From the NCBI GenBank assembly GCA_002293525.1, contig DBDJ01000024.1, positions 1-64,000 on the forward strand: a stretch of 64,000 nucleotides of DNA, read 5' to 3'. Numbering within the stretch: the stretch's first letter is position 1; each line of letters opens with the position of its first letter. Below are positions 37,567 to 45,617 of this stretch, piece by piece. Position numbers and translations under genes: made by a program. Source of the DNA: Lachnospiraceae bacterium UBA935. GTDB lineage: Bacteria > Bacillota > Clostridia > Lachnospirales > Lachnospiraceae. The notes beneath the pieces were generated by a model. It saw nothing but the letters and a program-made list of their open reading frames with translations. It was not told the origin of the DNA and did not search any database.

Positions 37567-37812
37567 ATGAATCCATCTGAAAGCAGAGTGAGAAAAGTAT
37601 TACAAGAAAACGGCAGCTTGCATATTTCCATATCTAAAATAAGTTCAGATGACCAATTGAAAGACTTTGGAATTAATTCAATTAGATATATGTCAATAAT
37701 AATTGATTTACAACGTGAGTTTGGAATTGAGTATAAGTTAGAAGATATCTCCATCGATAATTTTAGTAGCATTAATAAAATTGTGGACACATTAAAAAAA
37801 TATATAAACTGA
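37567..37812 (+). CDS. Acyl carrier protein
   Basis: 81-residue helical carrier protein. DFGINSIRYMSIII places Ser38 at the phosphopantetheine attachment site (the usual DSL motif is NSI here). GGGAG precedes the ATG. Last gene of the plus-strand island operon, next to a KAS III and downstream of an AMP ligase, so it is likely a dedicated carrier of the island pathway rather than the fatty acid ACP. Its stop lies 12 bp from the convergent xerD stop, at the island edge. Confidence 0.88.
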   Translation: MNPSESRVRKVLQENGSLHISISKISSDDQLKDFGINSIRYMSIIIDLQREFGIEYKLEDISIDNFSSINKIVDTLKKYIN

Positions 37813-37823
37813 AATATCCAAAA

Positions 37824-38720
37824 CTACCGCCGCGGATGAGCCCTTGCATATACGTCACGCATCCGGTTATGGTTCATGTTTGCATAAACCTGGGTCGTAG
37901 ATATATCGGAATGTCCTAGCATCTCCTGCACGCTGCGCAGATCCGCGCCGTTTTCCACGAGGTGGGCCGCAAAGGAATGGCGCAGTGTATGGGGGGTAAT
38001 ATCGGCTCTGATGTTGGCTTTTTTGGCATAATACTTGATCAGTTTCCAGAATCCCTGTCGGCTCATCGGCTTCCCGGAGCAGTTCGCAAACAGATATTCC
38101 GAGGCCGGATCCTCTATCATAGTAGAGCGCGCCCCGTTCAGGTAATGGAGCAGCGCTGTCCGCGCTTCGTTTCCAAAAGGAATGACGCGTTCTTTTCCGT
38201 CTTCTCTGCTGCTGTCCTTGCAGATGATATATCCCATCTGCAGGTTGACATCCTTTACCCGCAAGGAAATCAGCTCCGTGACGCGGATGCCCGTGGCATA
38301 CAACAGTTCCAGCATCGCCTTGTCGCGGATTTCTTTGGGACTGTCCCCTCTTGGCTGCTCCAGCAGGCGCACCACTTCCGTGGTGGTAAGGACTTCGGGG
38401 ATCTTTTTTTCTATCTTAGGCGCCTTCAGCATGTCCGCGGCATCATAGTCCACGATGCCTTCCTTGAACATATAGTTGTAAAACGCTTTCAGCGAAGCAA
38501 TATTCCGCGAAATCGTTGCTGCCGAAAAATGATTCTTTTCCAGATACAAGATATAAGAATTCAGGGTGGTCGTCGTGATTCCGTTTACACTGGCAATCCC
38601 CTGCTCGGCCATATAGTGATTCACCTTCGCTAAGTCTCTCCGGTAAGACATCTCGGTATTGTTTGATGTCCGCTTAACATTATGTAAATACGTAATAAAC
38701 AAATTAATAGCCTGTTCCAT
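37824..38720 (-). CDS. xerD: Tyrosine recombinase XerD
   Basis: Chromosome dimer resolution recombinase. N-terminal SAM-like domain (about 1-90) followed by the catalytic domain with Arg (ATGIRVTEL), HTLRHSFAAHL and the nucleophile Tyr in TTQVYANM. About 298 residues, XerC/D size. The first Met with the standard XerD N-terminus is at 38720; the open frame extends to 38807. It belongs to the chromosomal xerD-spoIIM-NUDIX neighbourhood common in Clostridia, so it is not evidence that the adjacent island carries an integrase. Confidence 0.9.
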   Translation of the reverse strand: MEQAINLFITYLHNVKRTSNNTEMSYRRDLAKVNHYMAEQGIASVNGITTTTLNSYILYLEKNHFSAATISRNIASLKAFYNYMFKEGIVDYDAADMLKAPKIEKKIPEVLTTTEVVRLLEQPRGDSPKEIRDKAMLELLYATGIRVTELISLRVKDVNLQMGYIICKDSSREDGKERVIPFGNEARTALLHYLNGARSTMIEDPASEYLFANCSGKPMSRQGFWKLIKYYAKKANIRADITPHTLRHSFAAHLVENGADLRSVQEMLGHSDISTTQVYANMNHNRMRDVYARAHPRR

Positions 38721-38912
38721 CGCAATCAACACCCCCGCCCAAGTCACTCGGATCAACTGTTCATATCGTTCAGCTACTATTATAATCAGTATCACGGGGA
38801 ATTGCAAATGCTATTTTCCGCGAATTTACGGCATTTTGCAGGCTTTACACCGAAAAGCACAACATCATGGAGGCATACTTTTTACCTGCCACCATATCTT
38901 GAAAAAAATATA

Positions 38913-39521
38913 CTAAAAAATTTTTAGAACCTCGGTAATCAGGATCGGATTAACATAACATTCTAAAATGCTTCCTATTATGACAACCCCGGTTATCCAC
39001 AAAAAAGTGACTCCTTTCCGGACGGCATAGCGTTTTCTGTTGGAATATTCCGGCTCGCAGTCCTTATGCGGATAATAAAAATGACAGCATAGCTGGCAGC
39101 ACCAGTTGAGCAGCATCACCCAGGCCGGAACCAGCAGAAGCTGCTGGGGAAACATGCCGGCGATCATCAGCAGAATCCCCTTCATCCCGTAGCGGATGGT
39201 AGCTGCCGTGATGAACATCCCCGTCAATACCCCCTGCCACAGAACAAACCCATAGGAAGAAGCGATACCCGCAAAAGTAGTGGACAGGATGACCAGCAAA
39301 AAGAATATTTTGGCCTTTTCCCCCAATACATAACGCAGCAAGGCCGCTCCGTCCACTTCCAGATACTTGATCCGGTTCAGGGCATTGATGTTCAAGATCC
39401 CGCCGTCGCTCAAAAAGAAGTCCTTAGCCAGGTTCATGGCAAAAATACCTACAACAAAGCCGCCGGCAAACACAAACAGCCAGTAAAGATACCGGTCGGC
39501 TTCTCCTGCATATCTTCTCAT
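38913..39521 (-). CDS. spoIIM: Stage II sporulation protein M
   Basis: Integral membrane protein of the SpoIIDMP engulfment complex. The 202-residue sequence has about five hydrophobic segments and the SpoIIM features GIFAMN near the N-terminus and FAGIASSYGF, LTGMFI, GMFPQQLLLVPAW in the middle. Its presence supports a spore-forming host. Separated from xerD by about 190 bp without an evident gene. Confidence 0.9.
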   Translation of the reverse strand: MRRYAGEADRYLYWLFVFAGGFVVGIFAMNLAKDFFLSDGGILNINALNRIKYLEVDGAALLRYVLGEKAKIFFLLVILSTTFAGIASSYGFVLWQGVLTGMFITAATIRYGMKGILLMIAGMFPQQLLLVPAWVMLLNWCCQLCCHFYYPHKDCEPEYSNRKRYAVRKGVTFLWITGVVIIGSILECYVNPILITEVLKIF

Positions 39522-39662
39522 AATCCGACATCACTTCCTCTCGTAGCGCTTTTACAGTATATTGTCGGACAATCCGTAATATGACGGGAGGAAGCGGTCA
39601 GAGCATCCGGTTTTGCCGGAAAAACCGAAAGATACCGAAAACCATAAGAAACACTGATTTGA

Positions 39663-40205
39663 TCAGCATTCCCTTAAGAATTTATTCTTATAAGCCAAAA
39701 CCGCGGCCACGGTCTTGGAATCCTGTATTTTACCGGAGTAGATCATCTCACATAATTCTTCTGTACCGTAGGCTTCCACATTGATCACTTCATCTTCGTC
39801 AAGGTGCCGTTCCCCTGGCTTCAGATCGCGGGCCAGATAGATATCGATTTTTTCATTGCAGAAAGCCACTGTCGTATAGATTGATACCAGCAATTCCCAC
39901 TGTCCGGCAATATATCCGGTTTCTTCCCTCAGCTCTCTGATCGCCGCTTTCTCTGTCGGTTCGTCAGGAGCGTTCAGCCCGCCAGCCGGCAATTCCAAGG
40001 TATAGCGGTCTATCGCATTGCGGTACTGCCTGACCATGATCAGCTTTCCGTCTTCCCGCACCGGCAGAACGGCAGCCGCGCCCTGATGCCCGATAAAATC
40101 CCAGTTTACGATATTGCCGTTAGGAACCTGGATGGTATCCTTGTAAAAATCCACTATTGTGCCTTTATATGTCAGTTCGCGGTTCAAACGTTTGAATTCT
40201 TCCAT
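39663..40205 (-). CDS. NUDIX hydrolase, ADP-ribose pyrophosphatase type
   Basis: Hydrolyses nucleoside diphosphate derivatives. The NUDIX box spans from GGLNAPDEP to RELREETGYIAG, with the REETGY core intact. VRQYRNAIDRYTLELPAG is typical of the NudF/ADP-ribose group. 180 residues, standard length. CAGGAG sits upstream of the ATG. Chromosomal neighbour of spoIIM. Confidence 0.92.
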   Translation of the reverse strand: MEEFKRLNRELTYKGTIVDFYKDTIQVPNGNIVNWDFIGHQGAAAVLPVREDGKLIMVRQYRNAIDRYTLELPAGGLNAPDEPTEKAAIRELREETGYIAGQWELLVSIYTTVAFCNEKIDIYLARDLKPGERHLDEDEVINVEAYGTEELCEMIYSGKIQDSKTVAAVLAYKNKFLREC

Positions 40206-40352
40206 CGATACTCCTGTCTGTAAGTTCCCCCCTTTGCATTATGACTTGCCTTCCGGTTTGTTTTCTGACTTGCCTTCGCTTGCCTTCTGACTATCTGACT
40301 TGAATGCTGATTCTGGCTTACATTCTTGCTTATCGCTGATATCACTTCTTAA

Positions 40353-41636
40353 TCACTGTTCACTCAGTTTTCTTACGCTTGCCAGTTTGACGCACAGTAC
40401 AAATAAATCGGTTGCCTGTTTTAGTTCTTCTGCCGTAGGAAAGGTCGGGGCGATGCGGATATTGCTGTCGTTAGGATCTTTCTTATATGGATAAGTGGCT
40501 CCGGCTCCGGTTAATGTTACGCCGGCTTCCTTGCATAGGGAAACGATATTTTGGGCACAGCCCGGCATAGCTTCAAACGAAATGAAATAGCCGCCTTTGG
40601 GGTTGATCCAGGAACCGATTTCTAAGCCGTTCAGCTCATTTTTCAAGGTTTCCAGTACCGCCTGGAACTTAGGACGGATGGAGGCGGCATGTTTTTTCAT
40701 GTGGGCTTTGATACCGTCCAGGTCTTTGAAATACCTGGCATGGCGGAGCTGGTTTAACTTGTCGGGGCCGATTGTCTGCAGGCTCAGTGATTTACGGATA
40801 TCGTCCAGATTGCCCTTGGAAGAAGCCACGGCACAGATCCCGGCACCGGCAAAACTGATTTTGGAGGTGGAACAGAACTCATAAACCATGTCAGGATGGC
40901 CGGCCTTCTCACATTCGCTTAGGATATCCAGTATGACATCCTGATCTTCTTCATATATGTGATGAACCACATAAGCATTATCCCAGTAGATCCGGAAATC
41001 CTCCGCCGCCGGCTTTAGGGCGGCAAACCTCCTGATGGTCTCGTCAGAATAACTGATTCCCTGCGGGTTGGAATATTGGGGGATACACCAGATCCCTTTG
41101 ACTGCTGCATCTTCGCTGACGTACTTTTCGACCTGGTCCATGTCCGGACCGGCCGGATTCATAGGTATGGATATCATTTCTATGCCGAAATGCTCCGTTA
41201 TGGCAAAATGGCGGTCATAACCCGGAACCGGACACAAAAACCGGACTTTTTCCAGAAGACACCAAGGGGTGCTGCCCATGACGCCATGGGTCATTGAGCG
41301 GGATACCATGTCATACATAAGGGAAAGGCTGGAGTTTCCGCCTACAATCACATTCTCGGTAAGCACACCCATCATGCTGCCCATCAGCTCCCTTGCTTCT
41401 TTAATCCCGTCTGGCTGGCCGTAATTGCGGCAGTCAGTTCCGTCTTCCGAGGTGGCCGGCAGAGACGAATTGACGGTATCCAAAATCTCCATTCCCATGT
41501 CCAGCTGCATAGCAGATGGCTTTCCTCTGGACATATCCAGTTTCAGCCCCTTGGCTTTAGCACCCTCATATTTTTTTTCCAAATCCTGCCGTAAGGATAA
41601 AAGCTCATCTCGTGACAGACTTCCGTATGCTTTCAT
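40353..41636 (-). CDS. Type Ic aspartate aminotransferase-like PLP enzyme
   Basis: Fold-type I aminotransferase of the AAT-Ic group: KLDMSRGKPSA N-terminus, NYGQPDGIKEARELM, PQYSNPQGISYSD, the Tyr of DNAYVVHHIY, and a Schiff-base Lys in STSKISFAGAGI. About 427 residues. ATG 41636 is chosen because GGGAG lies just upstream. After the TGA stop the same frame stays open for 37 hydrophilic codons rich in Lys, Ser and Glu before a TAA at 40239-40241, so a nonsense mutation or read-through tail should be considered. Confidence 0.87.
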   Translation of the reverse strand: MKAYGSLSRDELLSLRQDLEKKYEGAKAKGLKLDMSRGKPSAMQLDMGMEILDTVNSSLPATSEDGTDCRNYGQPDGIKEARELMGSMMGVLTENVIVGGNSSLSLMYDMVSRSMTHGVMGSTPWCLLEKVRFLCPVPGYDRHFAITEHFGIEMISIPMNPAGPDMDQVEKYVSEDAAVKGIWCIPQYSNPQGISYSDETIRRFAALKPAAEDFRIYWDNAYVVHHIYEEDQDVILDILSECEKAGHPDMVYEFCSTSKISFAGAGICAVASSKGNLDDIRKSLSLQTIGPDKLNQLRHARYFKDLDGIKAHMKKHAASIRPKFQAVLETLKNELNGLEIGSWINPKGGYFISFEAMPGCAQNIVSLCKEAGVTLTGAGATYPYKKDPNDSNIRIAPTFPTAEELKQATDLFVLCVKLASVRKLSEQ

Positions 41637-41856
41637 GTTGACTCCCATCTGTGATCTACGCACATTGTACTGAAATTTTTTATTCAAATATAATTGGATA
41701 ATTGTATACAATCCAATCCCATAATATATTACTACATTTATTCCCCTAAAACAAGCATAAAATACCGGCGGCTCTACTCAAACATCTCGCAGAATACTAC
41801 TTTGAACCAATTTCATGTCATTAGTTAGTAACTGGGGAGCTCGGGAACCGTAAGAC

Positions 41857-42699
41857 TCATTCATCCGCTTCAACATCATTTATGACATCATCGTCTTTCT
41901 TGTCAACGTCTTTCTTGTCATCATCATTTTTGTCATCGTCTTTCTTAACATCCATCTTGAAAGCCGGCGACAGAAACAACAGCAGCCCAGGAATCAGCAT
42001 TAGCACCGCGATAAACTGTGAGGTGGACAGAGGGCCTATGGAACCGCGGTAATCATTGCGCAAAAACTCAACAGCAAACCGTCCTACGGCATAAAGGATG
42101 AGATAGAGGCCGCCTACTTTTCCGGCCCGGCGCTCTTTGCGGGCATACCGGATCAGGATCAGCGTTATGCAGAAATTACCCAGACTGGAGATGATCTGGG
42201 TCGGAAGCAGGCTTACGTTGTTTGGTGCATAGCTGGAGTGGCGGAAAGTAATCCCGATCGGCAGGTCGGTTTCCCGGCCATAGCAACAGCCCGCCAAAAA
42301 GCAGCCCAGCCTTCCGAATGCCTGCGCCACCGATATGGAGGGGGCTGCCAGGTCGAAATACTTTAAGAAAGGGACTTTTTTTATTCTGGAATATACGACA
42401 GCGGTCAGAACGCCGCTGATAATCCCGCCGTAGACGATAAAACCGTTACCGGTAAGATAAGCCCAGAAATTGCCGCTCTGGATGATTACTGGTAAATCCA
42501 GTAACAAAAACAGAAGCTTAGCGCCGGCAAATCCTAAAATAGCCGAAATAAAACCCATGTTAAAGATATGATCGGGATCAAGTCCTTTGGCTTTGGCACG
42601 CTTATCTGCCATTAAAAAAGCCATTAATAAACCGATTCCAATCATCAGCCCATAACCATAGATGGTTACCGGGCCTATTTTTATTATTTCATTGTGCAA
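41857..42699 (-). CDS. lgt: Prolipoprotein diacylglyceryl transferase
   Basis: Membrane enzyme that lipidates the Cys of lipoprotein precursors. Seven or so membrane spans, the Lgt signature GRLGCFLAGCCYGRETDLP and the C-terminal GRFAVEFLRNDYRG. The start is the TTG at 42699, preceded by AAGGAG; it overlaps the GH3 stop by 11 bp. The C-terminus ends in about 30 residues of mostly Asp and Lys, an unusual charged tail that probably faces the cytoplasm. The window encodes at least one predicted client lipoprotein (61852-63375). Confidence 0.9.
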   Translation of the reverse strand: MHNEIIKIGPVTIYGYGLMIGIGLLMAFLMADKRAKAKGLDPDHIFNMGFISAILGFAGAKLLFLLLDLPVIIQSGNFWAYLTGNGFIVYGGIISGVLTAVVYSRIKKVPFLKYFDLAAPSISVAQAFGRLGCFLAGCCYGRETDLPIGITFRHSSYAPNNVSLLPTQIISSLGNFCITLILIRYARKERRAGKVGGLYLILYAVGRFAVEFLRNDYRGSIGPLSTSQFIAVLMLIPGLLLFLSPAFKMDVKKDDDKNDDDKKDVDKKDDDVINDVEADE

Positions 42700-45532
42700 A
42701 GTTTTCTCCTTCCAAACTGATACTGTCAACCACAAGATGCGGTTTGGTTTCTTCCACACGAAGACTGTAGAGTCCCGCCTGCATATTAACCTTGAACAGT
42801 TTCTGAGTGATCCACCGTCCCTCGGTGCCGCGGACACCGATGCTCGTCAGCCGGCTTCCATTGACAAATAATTCGCAAGCTGTCTGTGCGGTGTTAAAAT
42901 CTATTGACATCATATGGCCATAAACCTGATATATTCCCGGTGTTTTGATGCGGATATATGCGGTCCGGCTCATTTCTAAGGGCACTTTGACGACCGCTTT
43001 TCCATTGGGACTTATGACTGCTTCTGCAATCGGCAAAGCCTCTTGTGCTGACTCAAGCCTAGCGGTTTCTTGACTGCCAGGCAGTGACTGGCTGTCGAGC
43101 AGTGACTCGCTGTCGAGCGGTGTCAGGCTGAAGTTATTGAGAGCCGTCTGCCGGGGGCGCGTCATGGCCGCGGTATTGAGCAGAAAGCCCAGAATATATT
43201 TGGCGCGTAGCTGCAATTCTCCCAAGGTCAGCGTCCCGTCCTTAAGACTGGGCAGGATGTCATCTTCAGCCGAATTGGCCTCGGCACCGTAATTGTTTAC
43301 TACCATGTATAAATCATTCCCTGCACGGACCATATCCCGTAGGTTGCGTTCGCTGGCGGGACCGCCAGTTTCCACATTGTTCATCTCGGCCCACCAGTCA
43401 GTCATGACAATGCCTTCAAATCCCCATTCGCGGCGTAACACCGTGGTATTCAGGTCGTAATTTGACGGCGTCCAGTGCCCGTTCAGCGGGTTATAGGAAG
43501 TCATAATGGATTTCGCTCCCCCTTGTTTCACAGCCATCTGAAAACCGCGCAGGTAGATTTCCCTGACGGCACGTTCGGAAACCACCGCGTCGGTGGTACG
43601 CCTGGCAGTCTCCTGGTTATTACAGGCAAAATGCTTCACGGTCGCATCTGCCCCTCCTGCTTTTATCCCTTTTACAGCGGCGACAGCCATGCTCCCGGTT
43701 AAAAACGGGTCTTCGGAATAGTATTCAAAATTACGCCCGTTTAAGGGGCTGCGGTGGATATTGATGCCGGGGCCGAGAAGAAGGTCAATTTCGTTACGGA
43801 CAAGCTCCCGTCCTTCCATGGCATATAGTTCTTCGACCAGCACATCATTGAAGCTGGCCGCCAGCAAAGTTCCGATCGGCAGCTGCGTAGCTTTCAGGTC
43901 TTCCCGCATCCTGATTCCGGAAGGCCCGTCAGCGGTACTTGCTAATGGTATCCCGTATTGGACCAGGGTTTCACCGACGCTGCCAAACACCGAAGCAGAT
44001 CCCGGTGTTGCTTCCGGATGATCCATGCCCTCGGCCCTGACCAGCGTGGCCAGCTCTTTTGCGGAAAGCTGCGCGATAAAGTCTTCCAGCGCGGCCTGGC
44101 CGGCTTTTACATGTGATAACAGGATCCCCTTGTTTCCTGTCTGTGGCAGCTCAGGCGGAAGACCGGCCTTGATCCGCTCGCTTAGGTTTATCGTCCGGGT
44201 GGGGACGGATTCAAACTGTATATCATAGGTACCATCCGGCTTTCTGGCGCCCGGCCGCATACGGCTGAACGTTTTGACCGGTGCCAGGGCTTCCGACAGT
44301 TTTGCGGTCACCTGGAACGTTTCCTGAACAAAAGTCAGGACTTTCCGGGTTTTTCGGACACTGCTGCCCACATAGACATGATAGTCGCCGGCTTCCATGA
44401 CATAGGCCGACTTTTCGCCGGAGAGCCCGGAATCGTCATAGGTATGCATCCTGTCTGCGGCGATCACAAACTCGATGTCCTGCGAGGAACCCGGCGCCAG
44501 CAGGGCGGTCTTTTGATAGGCCAGCAATTGCCGGGTCGGCTGGCCGAGTCGTCCTTGCGGGGCTTCATAATAAATCTGCACCACTTCTTTGCCGGGGTAT
44601 TCCGATCCGGTATTACTGACGGTGACCGACAGCCTGATGGTGCTGCCGGAAACTTCGGCGCTTTGGACTTCGATAGGTAAATCGGTATAAGAAAGCCCAT
44701 GACCAAACTCAAACATAACTTTTTCCGGACAAAAGGTTTCGAAATAGCGGTAACCTATATAAATATCTTCAATATAACAATTCGCCGCCGGATCCCCGTA
44801 AGTAGGCGCGGAAGGATAATCTTCCAGCTTAAGGGCTATCGTGTCCGGCAGCTTACCGCTGGGAACCGCATTGCCAAGAAGCAGGTCGGCGGCCGCATTG
44901 CCGCCTTCCATGCCGCCTTGCCAGGTTATCAGCAAGGCTTTAACATTGGCGGATAATTCCTGGCGGCTCATAAAACCCATATCGATGATGTTGGAAATAT
45001 TCAATATCAGGATAACATGGTCAAAACAGGCATTTACCGTAAACAGCAACGTTTCTTCGGCGGGGGTAAGACAGAGGCTCCCGGGCTGGGCGGCATTATC
45101 CTGATCTTCTCCGGCCGTACGGCCGATCACGATGACGGCTTTTTCAGAAACCGCCCGCGCTGCCCGAACCAGCTCTATGGTAACCGGCATTTCCTGCTGA
45201 TTCCAGGGCTCGGCCGCCCATGCGCCGCCGCCGTTATCATAAGGATTTTCGGCGATCCAGGCTTCATAGACCGCAGCAAGGCTTTCATTGACAACCTCGC
45301 TTTTTTCCCGCAGGCTCCCCAGCAGGTTGGTCGTATAGGGAACGCTGACCAAGCCGCCTGAACCGGTGCCGCTGCGGTAGTAGTCGATCTGGCAGCGGCC
45401 GAACAGGGAGATTTTTTCATCCTTCCTGACCGGAAGTACCCGATCTTCGTTTTTCAGTAGTACTGCGCCTTCGCCGGCCGCTTCTCTGGCCTTGTCAGCG
45501 AAGCCTTCCAGCGGAATTCCGATTTTTCTCAT
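42689..45532 (-). CDS. GH3 glycosidase with permuted domain order
   Basis: Beta-glucosidase-like GH3 enzyme of 947 residues with no signal peptide, so cytoplasmic. The domains come in reverse order: the GH3 C-terminal sandwich first (about 15-250, ITWQGGMEGG, SGKLPDT), then an Fn3-like module (about 280-400), then the GH3 barrel (about 480-790) with the nucleophile Asp in GIVMTDWWAEM and KHFACNNQE. A Ser-rich linker with DNA microrepeats (LDSES, LDSQS, PGSQE) near residue 810 leads to a C-terminal beta module. Permuted GH3 proteins are known in Lachnospiraceae. Substrate not defined. Confidence 0.87.
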   Translation of the reverse strand: MRKIGIPLEGFADKAREAAGEGAVLLKNEDRVLPVRKDEKISLFGRCQIDYYRSGTGSGGLVSVPYTTNLLGSLREKSEVVNESLAAVYEAWIAENPYDNGGGAWAAEPWNQQEMPVTIELVRAARAVSEKAVIVIGRTAGEDQDNAAQPGSLCLTPAEETLLFTVNACFDHVILILNISNIIDMGFMSRQELSANVKALLITWQGGMEGGNAAADLLLGNAVPSGKLPDTIALKLEDYPSAPTYGDPAANCYIEDIYIGYRYFETFCPEKVMFEFGHGLSYTDLPIEVQSAEVSGSTIRLSVTVSNTGSEYPGKEVVQIYYEAPQGRLGQPTRQLLAYQKTALLAPGSSQDIEFVIAADRMHTYDDSGLSGEKSAYVMEAGDYHVYVGSSVRKTRKVLTFVQETFQVTAKLSEALAPVKTFSRMRPGARKPDGTYDIQFESVPTRTINLSERIKAGLPPELPQTGNKGILLSHVKAGQAALEDFIAQLSAKELATLVRAEGMDHPEATPGSASVFGSVGETLVQYGIPLASTADGPSGIRMREDLKATQLPIGTLLAASFNDVLVEELYAMEGRELVRNEIDLLLGPGINIHRSPLNGRNFEYYSEDPFLTGSMAVAAVKGIKAGGADATVKHFACNNQETARRTTDAVVSERAVREIYLRGFQMAVKQGGAKSIMTSYNPLNGHWTPSNYDLNTTVLRREWGFEGIVMTDWWAEMNNVETGGPASERNLRDMVRAGNDLYMVVNNYGAEANSAEDDILPSLKDGTLTLGELQLRAKYILGFLLNTAAMTRPRQTALNNFSLTPLDSESLLDSQSLPGSQETARLESAQEALPIAEAVISPNGKAVVKVPLEMSRTAYIRIKTPGIYQVYGHMMSIDFNTAQTACELFVNGSRLTSIGVRGTEGRWITQKLFKVNMQAGLYSLRVEETKPHLVVDSISLEGENFAQ

Positions 45533-45560
45533 GGCATATTCTCCCGCTCATTTCAATAAT

Positions 45561-45600
45561 GAGTCATAATGAGTCATAGTGAGTCATAATAAGTAATAAT
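45561..45600. repeat. 10-bp tandem repeat (four units)
   Basis: GAGTCATAAT, GAGTCATAGT, GAGTCATAAT and AAGTAATAAT follow each other between gdhA and the GH3 gene, filling most of the 85-bp spacer. Confidence 0.85.
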
Positions 45601-45617
45601 GATAGATATTTATGTGA

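Noticed and set aside
37824..38720. xerD as the integrase of the AT-rich island
   Set aside because: Its sequence and its spoIIM and NUDIX neighbours fit the housekeeping XerD locus, and it has the GC-richer composition of the chromosome.
45561..45600. Replication origin iterons
   Set aside because: Four short repeats alone, with no initiator gene or DnaA boxes nearby.
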